Shown here: piece after piece, positions 48,801 to 57,500 of the stretch | How positions within the stretch are numbered: position 1 is the first letter of the stretch | How the letters are laid out: every line of letters starts with the position of its first letter | Assembly: GCA_009746045.1 (NCBI GenBank) | Contig: RPFO01000299.1 | Span: 1,541,307-1,605,306 of the forward strand | Length of the DNA stretch: 64,000 nt | Direction: 5' to 3' | From: Mesostigma viride | Taxonomy: Eukaryota; Streptophyta; Mesostigmatophyceae; Mesostigmatales; Mesostigmataceae | Notes under the pieces: generated by a model | The model's input: only the letters and a program-made list of their open reading frames with translations | The model's database searches: none | What the model was told of the DNA's origin: nothing | Translations under genes and position numbers: made by a program

Positions 48801-49677
48801 TGCCGCCAGTCGTGGAGTTGCCTACGCCCCTCTTTGCCGCGATGGTAGTGGCGTCGATGGAGTAGGCGTGGTTGCCGCGGGTGTCGGAGGTGGCCGTGAC
48901 GCCCGCGTTCTCGACGGTGGCGGACTGCACGACGATCTTAGTGGCGGGGTCGGCACCCGGTGTGGCGATGCTCGGTGCCAGGGTGATGCCAGACCCAGCT
49001 CCCAGTCGCACCTCACCGGTGGCGAGACGATCGGCGGACACGCGCATCTGGGAGTCAGACTTGATCTCCATATCGTTTGCCCCCGAATCGATGAGACCGC
49101 GCCACGCGGTCTTGCTGGTGGAGTTGCCATCCGTGGACAAGAAGGTGGAGCCCGTGTCGCCGTACGCGAGACCCAGGGTAAACTCCTGGGTATCGGCAGC
49201 CCCCGCCCTCTCGGCGCGGACGGCTAGAATGTCAGGGGCTGGGACAGTGGTGGTGGTGAGTGCGGTCGTCGGGCGATGGGCCACAAACTTTGAGTCCTGC
49301 ACGATCACCTCATTCGCGGTGGATGCTGCCTGGAGAACGAGGTGGTTACTGAATGAAGCGACGAGTGTGTTGGCGGCCTCAGTGGTCGACATGTTCTTGG
49401 TGTAGTCCACCGTGGGGGCACTGCTGCTGCTGAGTGCCCCGTCGATAGCACCCATAACACGGAGGTTACCGTGCACGACGACCTCGTTGGTGGCCAGGTC
49501 GGTCGTCGGCAAAACAGTGGCGTCGACGGCGTTTCCATTGAGGACGTTGGGAACTAGGTCGATCTTTGTGTTGGACAGGATGGCAAATGAACTGGTTGGC
49601 TGAACGTCTGAGCTTACCTGCTCGGTGTACACTTGCTTGAATCTGCCAGTTCCTAGGGTGGAAAGGGCCACGCTCAT
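45850..49677 (-). CDS. Large viral fibre/adhesin with LamG-like domains, 1275 aa
   Basis: ATG at 49677 (MSVALSTLGTGRFKQVYTEQ). The frame is open further upstream, but this is the first Met with convincing sequence. Residues about 1-450 are beta-rich, repetitive, tail-fibre-like (VVHGNLRVMGAIDG, NMQVDGTLTTVNTTVQNALV). Three LamG/concanavalin-like segments follow at about 480-595 (FELFVDGVRV, PSLVLGND), 795-955 (WSVEARVKVT, FRLWYDDVEI) and 1070-1180 (PTLYINGVLITDL, RGIYLGPRMSY). The product is Thr/Ser/Ala-rich with almost no Cys and has no signal peptide. It is probably a virion surface fibre that recognises host glycans. The whole 3.8-kb frame is intact. Confidence 0.82.
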   Translation of the reverse strand: MSVALSTLGTGRFKQVYTEQVSSDVQPTSSFAILSNTKIDLVPNVLNGNAVDATVLPTTDLATNEVVVHGNLRVMGAIDGALSSSSAPTVDYTKNMSTTEAANTLVASFSNHLVLQAASTANEVIVQDSKFVAHRPTTALTTTTVPAPDILAVRAERAGAADTQEFTLGLAYGDTGSTFLSTDGNSTSKTAWRGLIDSGANDMEIKSDSQMRVSADRLATGEVRLGAGSGITLAPSIATPGADPATKIVVQSATVENAGVTATSDTRGNHAYSIDATTIAAKRGVGNSTTGGNLWITGDTSVAGSSVAVEQVKFVDSRVSTTNPTLALTAATTVAVEKDLVLTATDGDGGKISTTSGDIYLNPASGTLKVNGNMQVDGTLTTVNTTVQNALVTEKTLRLAGTKNSVAASWGFDGDSTLSSTSVPMATTNAAVTGGKLQLTQGVVASGTASYVSPFPKSLDSFEVTSNIAFSGAQGAASSTKKLFAYGPLIVKLNVPASGTYGTLTVDNGGGVTSTSASAPLKTDGTANKYKIVARRVYFSTTALSTFELFVDGVRVINTTGDGIANLNLTATPSLVLGNDTFTSAVSYDDVRIEIVTAPSNTVTDGAGLSVLGDGAVNSVACDRSITWQKGTTQEKGDYTGSYWQVKGGQLMLSRTIDTSLRKAPGSSILLSSLPLKTGTSTEPNLWKLATYTGTGTYTTADSVSSQSLTYASSGSVPSGWLGEWFNDTPNNNTATGASVQNYSITGTSGSFGGVTPVASEVATPSGVTSAGPATTRFVTLSDIDTGTSNNGYGTWSVEARVKVTLGTNNVFGIFGIGDDANTSTNQIILYGNGATTGNLVIYTNVVSGTNKPIAIAWAALSSALGGAYTAPNNGSYHKYKLMKKANTTVGQDLPSNIFRLWYDDVEIPLTLSANVTVSSGNPYNVPITSSYRNLMIGPLRQRDLDSGNTIDYIRFRNESNVSAIPDHATLSGYFSTKYGTTGYLVSNYSTTGIIQGTSGLLVTGIVKPVTSFLTATGGSIGTGDAVGTTMSAPFASYPNSTTAATNVGMVELLTIGDTTTAGKYLSVWVWRGGKILMFNGTSFTETNIPVVSTSEFVLGIYLHPTATTPTLYINGVLITDLLAWRTMANNATATVSVANTGVVLSTTSTARGIYLGPRMSYVSGATINAAYKNWRVIDTSINSMTAQQIANTQLYRYSSEYDSGPLTVTYGFRIADDETLQIVKTQGSMATTTDTMLGNILPASEDGTGALTVNSLGAIGSSTVDPVMDLTNKR

Positions 49678-49738
49678 TGTGTTGCAGTATGATATTGGTA
49701 TAGAAAAAAACTTTATTGCAATTAGACGGGCATGATTA

Positions 49739-50110
49739 TCACTCGGGAAGCACCACCGGGGGTTTCTTATAAATGTAGGTGTACGCAAGAGCGCCGGCGA
49801 TAACAACACCGGCGGCTAAGAATAGCATTCCGCTATTGCGCGACTCCTCCTTGGCGATCTCGCGCATCTTCATCTCGAACATGACCTGCTGTCTGGCCAT
49901 CCTTTGCGCCTGGTCAGGTTGCGCCGGCCTCCGCGCCATCGCACCCGGGGGCGGGGGGAACGATTGAGAGGGCACGTTGATTGGCTCCCTCTCTGTCTCG
50001 GCGGCGGGGCGGATCTCTGAGCCCCCTTGCATCTGATTCTGTTGCACGCTGTCTTCGTCCGCAACGGGTGAAAAGGAAAATGCCTTTCCAAGCGGTGCGC
50101 CTCCACTCAT
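49739..50110 (-). CDS. Viral membrane protein, 123 aa
   Basis: The ATG at 50110 (MSGGAPLGKAFSFSPVADED) was preferred over an upstream non-ATG extension. Residues 1-70 are disordered and Pro-rich. A charged helix (RMARQQVMFEMKMREIAKEE) and one transmembrane helix (GMLFLAAGVVIAGALAYTYI) follow, with the short tail YKKPPVVLPE. It is tail-anchored topology, plausible as a virion inner-membrane protein. It is followed downstream by the fibre gene on the same strand. Confidence 0.78.
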   Translation of the reverse strand: MSGGAPLGKAFSFSPVADEDSVQQNQMQGGSEIRPAAETEREPINVPSQSFPPPPGAMARRPAQPDQAQRMARQQVMFEMKMREIAKEESRNSGMLFLAAGVVIAGALAYTYIYKKPPVVLPE

Positions 50111-50169
50111 CGAATGGGTTCTGATAGATAGCCCCGAGAATAGGGCGGGCGAAAGCGCGCCGTGTTCGA

Positions 50170-50805
50170 TCAAGCGTCTATGTACTCCTCGATGGTGTCC
50201 GCAGCGGCGTCTAGCCTTTTCGACACGGCGGTACGCTTCTTTACTGCCAGGACGGGGTTGACCATGTTTGCGTACACCCGGTCCAGGTACTTCTCGATGT
50301 AGTGGCTGTCTTTCTTGACAGGCAGCTCCACCGAGTTGGTCCAGTTGGACATCACCCTGAGGAACTTTACGATGGCTTTCATCTCCCCGTCCTCCATGCA
50401 GGGGTACAGAGTGGACGAGAAGAACTTGTCAAACGCCTCCCTGTTCTCGCACGTCATGAGCACAGGGAGGATCCGTTCCAGCATCCGCAACCCCTTTCGC
50501 CCTTGCTCGTTGATGCTCTCCTCGGCTGTCTTCCAGCCGTCCAGGATCATGGAGATGCCCTCCTTGATGACGTCAGGAAGCCCTTTTTGGTTCCTGATGT
50601 GCATCAAGCACACCACCTCCACGTCACTCACCGTCCCCTCCATGGTGCCGGAGTCCAGTATCCCGGCCAATCGCACGATGACCGACTTGAGGATGGTCTT
50701 GCACTCCTCCGCGCTCTCGCCGGTCATGGACTGGGCGGTGGTGATCATGGAGGAGGGGAAGGACCACTTGTGCATGGTCCCGTTGATGCGGACCTTGACG
50801 TCCAT
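50170..50805 (-). CDS. Viral protein, 211 aa, unknown, helical
   Basis: ATG at 50805 (MDVKVRINGTMHKWSFPSSM). After a short beta-like start the protein is mainly helical (EECKTILKSVIVRLAGILDS, EAFDKFFSSTLYPCMEDGEM), with a basic end (VLAVKKRTAVSKRLDAAADT). No catalytic motif or membrane segment is seen and I recognise no family. It lies in a minus-strand run with the membrane protein genes on both sides. Confidence 0.78.
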   Translation of the reverse strand: MDVKVRINGTMHKWSFPSSMITTAQSMTGESAEECKTILKSVIVRLAGILDSGTMEGTVSDVEVVCLMHIRNQKGLPDVIKEGISMILDGWKTAEESINEQGRKGLRMLERILPVLMTCENREAFDKFFSSTLYPCMEDGEMKAIVKFLRVMSNWTNSVELPVKKDSHYIEKYLDRVYANMVNPVLAVKKRTAVSKRLDAAADTIEEYIDA

Positions 50806-50853
50806 CGTGCTATACTGGACACTGGGAATTTTTGTGTTTTTTAAGCGCTGTGT

Positions 50854-51042
50854 TTACTGACCGATGCGCGGCTGGACGAAAGTCCAGAATACGAGGAGCC
50901 CCGCGGAGACGGTAGCAATCTGCATCCAGAACCTCTTTTCCGTCAGCGGCCTCACGTACCCTGTCCCGTTCGTGTAAGACGACGAGATAGACATGGCAGT
51001 CATGATCATGATGTACTTGACGATATCGTGCTTGGCAGACAT
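50854..51042 (-). CDS. Small viral membrane protein, 62 aa
   Basis: ATG at 51042 (MSAKHDIVKYIMIMTAMSIS). Two hydrophobic stretches (IVKYIMIMTAMSISS and WMQIATVSAGLLVFWTFV) flank a short polar loop, so the protein could span the membrane twice. It shares a divergent promoter region of about 90 bp with the gene at 51132. Confidence 0.72.
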   Translation of the reverse strand: MSAKHDIVKYIMIMTAMSISSSYTNGTGYVRPLTEKRFWMQIATVSAGLLVFWTFVQPRIGQ

Positions 51043-51111
51043 GTCGCGTTGTATACAGTGTTGCCAGATTTTTTTTTCGTCTACGCCTGGCCAATAATTT
51101 GCGTGGTACTG

Positions 51112-51119
51112 TATATATA
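51112..51119 (+). promoter_or_regulatory. TATA box of the 51132 gene
   Basis: TATATATA lies 12 bp before the ATG at 51132. A CCAAT box (GGCCAATAAT) sits about 20 bp upstream of it, in the divergent intergenic region. The short leader resembles late promoters of large DNA viruses (inference). Confidence 0.5.
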
Positions 51120-51131
51120 GGGCAGAGAGCG

Positions 51132-51632
51132 ATGTCGGCAGTGCAGGCTTTCAACAGCATGATGCAATCTTTCCTGAGCGAACTGGCGATGGCTTACCCC
51201 GACGAGAGGACCATCCCCGGCATTCTGACGGCGTTTGAGCTGGCCTGCAAGTCGAACGCACGACTGCCCCTGCAAAAGTACATGGAGGCCATCGGACCTC
51301 ACATGCAGGCCATCATGTCAAAGGACGATTCCGTGTTCGCGGCATTCAGCGACGTGCCCTACTTGCGGGACGTCCATTTCCAAAACAAGTGGCAAAACTC
51401 GCCCAGTGCAACCCAGGAGGCCATCTGGCAGTACTTGCAGACCCTGGCCATCATCGGGATCGGCATCCAGGAGATCCCTCCCGAGCTCATGAAGCAGGCG
51501 GAGGCGATGGCACAATCGTTTGCAAACAGTGTCGTGGAGGGACAACAGGACCCGGACGCGGCCTGTCTGGGCCTCATACAGCAGATGATGGGGCAGATGG
51601 GCGAAGAGGGACTCAAACTACTTGAAAATTAA
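51132..51632 (+). CDS. Viral helical protein, 166 aa, unknown
   Basis: ATG at 51132 (MSAVQAFNSMMQSFLSELAM). The protein is mostly helical and rich in Met, Gln and Ala, with conserved-looking blocks AYPDERTIPGILTAFELACK and LQKYMEAIGPHMQAIMSKDD. No membrane segment or catalytic motif is seen. I recall small proteins of this kind in algal viruses but cannot name the family. It is the last intact gene before LTR-B. Confidence 0.75.
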   Translation: MSAVQAFNSMMQSFLSELAMAYPDERTIPGILTAFELACKSNARLPLQKYMEAIGPHMQAIMSKDDSVFAAFSDVPYLRDVHFQNKWQNSPSATQEAIWQYLQTLAIIGIGIQEIPPELMKQAEAMAQSFANSVVEGQQDPDAACLGLIQQMMGQMGEEGLKLLEN

Positions 51633-51730
51633 TGTAGCTTACTATAGAAGCGCTGATGGGTTTTCTTGATACCTATTTTGAGGGTTTGTCGGATGATTAC
51701 CTGTCCTTCTGGCCTTTGGCGCGAGGGATG

Positions 51731-52347
51731 AGTTAACGTAAAGGATTTACGTTAGATGGATAGAGATTGTTACGCTCTTTCCAACGGCACCTTGAACGCC
51801 TCATTTGGTTAAGGAACGTAAAAGTTATGACGTTTCCTAGGCTGTGCCGACAGTACCCGGCGCGCCACTGTGGGCGCGTACGGACACAGGATGTACAAGT
51901 GTCACTTTGATAGTCCGCAGGACGTTGACAGGACTTGTACAGGACTTGATGGTCAATTGATAGGTAGGCGCACTGTAGCGCGCCAGGACCTATGAGACAA
52001 TTGATGCTGACTAGTGTACGGATAGGTCCACAGGACTAGCCGTATGGACAATTGATAGATCTGCGCGCCAAAGGCGTGCCAGAGTCTGTGTAATCAATTG
52101 ATTGACAGTTCAGCTGTGACAGTGCAGCTGAATACTTGGACGCGTCCCTAGTAAGCTATATGAGTGACTTGGTCACACCGGGACGCTAGTTCTTGCGTGC
52201 ACGTTCTCTTGGCACTGCGACCCTGTCGTCTGTGCTGCGTGCAGTCTTGGAAGTGACGTGACTTACGTCTGTGTTTCCTGATTATTAATAAAGGCAACTT
52301 CCTGCAAGAACCATGGCGGAATTCGTGGCATTCTTACCCTCACAACT
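51731..52347 (+). repeat. LTR-B left LTR, 617 bp
   Basis: Direct repeat of 58941-59557. It starts AGTTAACGTAAAGG and ends CACAACT. It is unrelated in most of its sequence to the LTR of LTR-A apart from the termini and scattered words such as AGGACTTGT. Confidence 0.97.
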
Positions 52348-52371
52348 CGTATTACACGCTCTGTCAAAAAG

Positions 52372-53080
52372 ATGCCAAATTCGGAAGAATTTCGGATTCC
52401 GGACGATGAGGAAATAGCCGCTCCGCCGGCTGGTTCTTCGTCAAGACCAACTGTGCCGTCGTGGCAACAATTGCTCGACGAAGTTACAGTTTCGCTCGAC
52501 GAGCTTCATCGTCAGCAGCGTGCAGCTCACGCATTGCTCGGGGATAACCCCGAGGACCCCGATTTGCCAGCACTGGTGCCGGCTGTCGCGCATGTTGGAC
52601 CAGATCCGCAACATTTTATCGACATTTACGGTCCAGGTGCGGGGAGGTTTGCGGTCGGTGACCGAAGTCACGACTGCCATTGAGGAGTTGGACAACGTCC
52701 TCTCTTCACTCACCGGTTACCAGAGAAACCTGCAAAACTGGGCATCGCTTCGCACGGGGGGCGCGCCGGCGGTGTCAACAAATTTGTTTCAGGATCTCGC
52801 GCTGCTATCGCTGCTCACTCGCGGCGTACGCAGTCGTGAGCGCCAGGTTTTAATTAACCTGGTGGCATTTCTCGCCTCTGTGCGAGAGTGGATTCCCGCG
52901 GGGTGGGAATTATTGACGATCTTTACACATCCTCTGCGCCTCGTCGCGCGTCGGCGCGTCGCAACTTACGCGGCGGGGAGCACGCCGGTTTTAATTCATA
53001 CCGGTGCAGGTCCGGAGCTGGATATGGAGGATCGTGAGTTCGTATACACGTACTGCGACTTCAGGGGCCTTGACTACTAG
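52372..53080 (+). pseudogene. LTR-B ORF0, broken into two frames
   Basis: ATG at 52372 opens 103 codons that end at 52683. A second frame overlapping from about 52570 continues to 53080 (AIEELDNVLSSLTGYQRNLQ, RERQVLINLVAFLASVREWI). Together they correspond in position, size and helical character to ORF0 of LTR-A, which is intact. A one-base indel in the overlap or a programmed frameshift would join them. The function is unknown. Confidence 0.6.
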
Positions 53081-53248
53081 TCGGCCTAATTTTCTTCTGC
53101 AGTACTTGTCGACATTTTTTTGTCGAATTTCGGCGGCAATTCGCGGGGGCGGCAGCGACACCGGCGCAGGCGGCAGAGGCGACACAAAATTTTGTACATA
53201 TTTTCTGCTGCTTCGTTAAGGTGTTCTTTGAATAGCTGGTAGTGCAGG

Positions 53249-54364
53249 ATGGCTGAGGGACGCCGTAGCAAGGGTCCAGCCAGTGGGAATAATAATGGGG
53301 GTGCTGGTAGTGGAACCGCTCACGTAGATGACGTGGGGCTTACCGGAGAGATTACCAACCTTCCTCACAATAATAATAATGCACAAGCTATTCATGGCTT
53401 TGATCTTACCACACAGGGTCTTTTAATTGTCAATCAGTTGCAGCCTGTAACCTCAGACTCCAAGCCTAAGCAGGCTGAAGAGTTTGTGGAGGGATTGGAA
53501 GGGTTCCCTAGCTTGTACGGTGGTACAAATTACTATCAAATCTGGATAGGCAGTAGCACTTTTGGCAAGTGTACTGACCAGATTAAGGACCTAACCAGGG
53601 AGTGCAAAAAGGCCAATAAGGCCTGGGCACTGTACGTGGCTGAGCTGAAGGAGCTGCTGGAGGACCAACGAAAGAAGGTCGGCATCCATTGGCAGGACAA
53701 GTATCAAGGGTGGGAGGTCAAGGGGGACCTGATCCAGAACTTTCTCAACTATTGTAAGATGGTTGAGGAGGGCAGGGCTCACGGCTTTAATGTCGCTGAT
53801 AACATAGCCCTAACCAACTGGCTCAAGGTTTCTGGGCTGGATAAGGCGACACGTGGCTCCTTAAAAGTCATGTGTGCCCCACACTCTACCCTGAAGGCCT
53901 ACAAGGTCATCATTAAACAAGCTCTCGAGGCAGAGGAGCTGTTTGAGGGTGGAGTGCCAGCAGTGAAGGCTACCCAGGCAGGCGGGCGTACCCAGGGTGG
54001 CTCCAAGACGTCTGAGGCTGACCGAAGCCAAGGAGGGCGTAGGGGCAACCATCACAAGCGCAAGGGAGATCATTCACCTGATTCTGACAGGAGGTCACAC
54101 TCCAAGTCGGTGTTCAGGCGGGTGGGTGGTCAGCCCAAGCAGGGCAACGCGTCTGACAATGGGGGCAGTGGCCAGGGCAAGTCCAAGATACAATGCTACC
54201 TGTGCAAGGGGTGGGGGCACATCAAGAAGGAGTGTCCCAGCTTCAAGAAGTCCCAGGGCCAGGGCAGCAACAAGAATAACAACAACAACAAGAAGAACAA
54301 CAACAAGTCCCAGGCAGGCCAGCCTTCAAAGGGCAGTCAGCAAGAAGACAACAAGGAGCAGTGA
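53249..54364 (+). CDS. gag: LTR-B Gag
   Basis: ATG at 53249, 371 aa. A polar Asn/Gly-rich N-terminus precedes a helical capsid-like region (FVEGLEGFPSLYGGTNYYQI, GWEVKGDLIQNFLNYCKMVE) and a Gly/Ser/Arg-rich stretch. One zinc knuckle, CYLCKGWGHIKKEC (C-x2-C-x4-H-x4-C), follows, with an Asn/Lys repeat tail. It ends with UGA at 54362-54364. The same frame is open from there into Pol, as in LTR-A. Confidence 0.92.
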   Translation: MAEGRRSKGPASGNNNGGAGSGTAHVDDVGLTGEITNLPHNNNNAQAIHGFDLTTQGLLIVNQLQPVTSDSKPKQAEEFVEGLEGFPSLYGGTNYYQIWIGSSTFGKCTDQIKDLTRECKKANKAWALYVAELKELLEDQRKKVGIHWQDKYQGWEVKGDLIQNFLNYCKMVEEGRAHGFNVADNIALTNWLKVSGLDKATRGSLKVMCAPHSTLKAYKVIIKQALEAEELFEGGVPAVKATQAGGRTQGGSKTSEADRSQGGRRGNHHKRKGDHSPDSDRRSHSKSVFRRVGGQPKQGNASDNGGSGQGKSKIQCYLCKGWGHIKKECPSFKKSQGQGSNKNNNNNKKNNNKSQAGQPSKGSQQEDNKEQ

Positions 54365-54412
54365 CTGTCTGAGGCAACCCCTACACACCTTAATTCACCC
54401 AAGGGGGAGGCC
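54362..54412 (+). promoter_or_regulatory. Gag-Pol UGA readthrough site with predicted stem, LTR-B
   Basis: UGA followed by CUG separates gag and pol in one frame, and no other stop lies between. Eight nucleotides later 54373-54382 (GGC, AA, CCCCT) can pair with 54402-54412 (AGGGG, GAG, GCC). The position matches the stem in LTR-A although the sequences differ. Folding was done by eye. Confidence 0.62.
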
Positions 54413-54505
54413 AGGTGCTCCAATGCAGATTTTATATCTGGGCAACAAGAGGGTGATCTCCAGGTTCAGTGTGGCCCCAGGTCACCTGGAGAGGTACAGG
54501 TTCCT

Positions 54506-57500
54506 ATGAAGACGTCCTTGACAGCTGATGCAGCTGTAAGTATGTCTGACCCTATGCATCCTCGTGCTGGGCACGAGGGTGGACCTCTCATTTTGAGAGA
54601 AACCAATGTACAACCACAGAGGGGTGTGAAGGCCTCTGGTGGTATGCATGTGGTCCCTGCTGGCGGTCCAGGTGTTGGGCATGAGCAGGGTGACTCAGGC
54701 TCTGAGTCAGAACAGGATGGAAGTCAGCATGGTGATGCTGGACAACCTGACAGCACAGTCCTGACTGTGCCAGGGACTGCTTCCTCTGTGTACCAGGAGT
54801 TGGGTGCCCGAATCCACAACATGTTTGGGCATGCCACTTCTCTGTCAAACAACTTTGCCTTCCGTATGGGCAGGGCACCCCTTCTTAAGGCGTGTCAGCA
54901 AGCTGCCTCACGGTGTAAGTGCCAGTTGTCCTCCAACAAGCCCAGGAAATCACATGCCAAAGCTCTACCTCAGAGCATTGGTGATCTGCAGTGTGATATC
55001 CAACACATCAGGGGCATGCAACTGTTGGTGTGCGTGGACAGGTACACGAAATACAAGGTGCTGGAGCATTTACCTTCTATGAAGAACAGGTACTTGCTGG
55101 CTGCCCTGCAGAATGTAAGAGCCAAGTTTCCTACCACAAGGATCCAGGTGGACATGCAGTTTCAGCATCTCAAGGGTGATCCTACCCTTCCTGAGTTGCT
55201 GGTTACACCTAGGGAGGCTCATGGGCAGCAGGGTGCTATCGAGAGGGCAATCCAGGAGGTCAAGAAATTGATCATCTCTGAAGACTGGGTACCCTTGTCT
55301 GCACCTGCACTTGTCAGGAGTGCATGGCTGAGGAACGTGGAGCAGCAGCTGAACAGCAGGGTTAACTTCTACTATGATGGAGTTGCTGTCAGCCCAATGG
55401 GTCTATATCATGGCCTGTGCCCACCACATGTGCTGGAGGGCTGGAAACATGCTGCACATGTCACCTTTGCCAAGCTGAGGGAGAAGGACCGGGGTTGGAA
55501 GATGCTGGAGCCACAAGTGGGTCAGAAGGTCCTAGCTTGGAAGGAACCTAGCCTTTATGGCAAACGTGGTAGCTGGAGTCCTGGGGTGGTTACCCAGGTT
55601 GATGAAGCTAGCCACGCATGCTTGGTCAGCATGGAGGACGAACCAAAGCATGTACACCGGCTGAGTTGGTCATATGTCAAGCCTAACCTGATGAATGAGG
55701 GCAGTCAGGCACAAGGCTCACAGGATCTGCAGGATTTTCAGGTCCCAGGTGACATCACTGACGCAACGACCACATCTGTTGCAGGGGAATCTGTCAGCCC
55801 TGGCCAGGTTGCAGAGGTACTTGTTGAACAGGCTGCAAGGTCAACAGCTGGGGAGTCAACTGTCAAGCCCAAGGCACTAACCAAGCCCAGGGGGACAAGT
55901 TTGGCTGGATTGATTGGGGCTCTACAAAGGGCCAAGAAGCAGCCCAAGGTAGCCAAGCTCAGGTGGCATGGCAATCTGGGGCTGGACACTGCCTTAGAGG
56001 TAGACACTAATTCTCAGGTCTCCATTATTGGGACCAGGGCTGCAGCAGGGTACAGCATGTCTGAACCCAGCTATCAGTTTGTGTCTGACTTCAGTGGCGG
56101 GGTACACGTGAAGGTACTGGGTGAGGTATTCATTCCTATCCTTGGACAGGACACTGCTTTTTGTGTCTTGGAGGGCTATCAAGGACCTGCTCTTCTGGGG
56201 CAGAATTTCCTATGCCAGGATGGGGTAGTGATCACGTCCTCTCTCCTGACTAAGGAAGGGGCTGGTCAGGTCCCACTGATTAATTTCAGGACCACTCACC
56301 TATCACGTGCAGTAACCAGGACGGTTAAGCGTGTGCAAGTGTGCCAGGGGCAGGAGCCCTTGGTTGATGACCTCATACTGCCAGCTGCTAGTCATCCAAG
56401 CAGTTTGGGCATTGGTCCTCACTCACTTGCTGGACACAGCCCTATCAACTACCAAGGCCTGGTGAAGCTCATGTCCTCTCCCATTATGTGTCCCCAGGTC
56501 ACACTGGGTCTGATTAAATCTGGGGAGGACTGGATCTCCAAGAAATGCGTGGAACCTGTCAATGACCTGCCTCCTGCACGACGTCTACTCAAGCTCAAGT
56601 TTGTCATCAAGATGAAGGAGGTGGACGGGGTCAAGGTACCACATGTCAGGCCAGTGCTGAATGAGTTCAAGGGTACTGGTGAGTGCACTGCTGAGGAGTT
56701 GTATACCCCTGGCATGCTGCATGATACTTGGAGGCTGCTGCTGTGTGTCTTTCTAGGCCTTCTCAACAAGGGCTTGGACTATGGCTCAGTGGTGATAGAC
56801 TTCAAGAGGGCATTTCTGGAGGGTGATGCAGATGTGGCACAGGAAAAGTGGGAGGGCAAGACGCCTTTCTATGTTAGGGTGCCTGCTGTATGGAAAAGGG
56901 ACATCCACACGGAGTTCCTTAAAATCCTCAAGGGCCTGGAGGGCCTGAGGTCAAGTCCAATAATCTGGAGGGAGACTCTCAACCGTTTCCTGAAGGAGCA
57001 TTGCAACTTGAAGGTCTCTCCTGTAGACCCCTGTCTGTTTCTGGGGCAATGGGAAGGCCTGCCAGTGTATGCTTCGCTGCACGGGGATGACCTACATCTG
57101 ATAGCTCCCACGTCGTGGCTTAAGGAGCTGATCTCCATCATTAAGTCCAAGTTTCCTCTGGGTAGGGAGCAATGGCAGGTGGAGAATGAGCCTCTGCTGT
57201 TTGTGGGCATGGAGGCCACACTGGTGAAGAAGGGAGGGGAGTGGCGTATGCTGCTGGTGGGGGGCAATGACTATCAAGAGACCCTCATTAGCAAGCTTCC
57301 TCCAACCATCACACAGGCACTGTGTCCCATGGTGAGGGGCATGGTTGCTTGGGTGGCAGGCATTTCCAGGCCAGACCTTATGGTCATAGCCAGGTTGCCT
57401 GATGACATGCTGGTGGAGCTAGGGTCTGCCAAGGTGGCTGATCAGGTCAGGGCTTCATCTGGCATTCTGTTGTCTGCAGTGGATTTATCACAACCCATTT

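Noticed and set aside
48866-49405. Antisense open frames inside the 1275-aa fibre gene
   Set aside because: They overlap a continuous minus-strand coding frame and have no recognisable domains.
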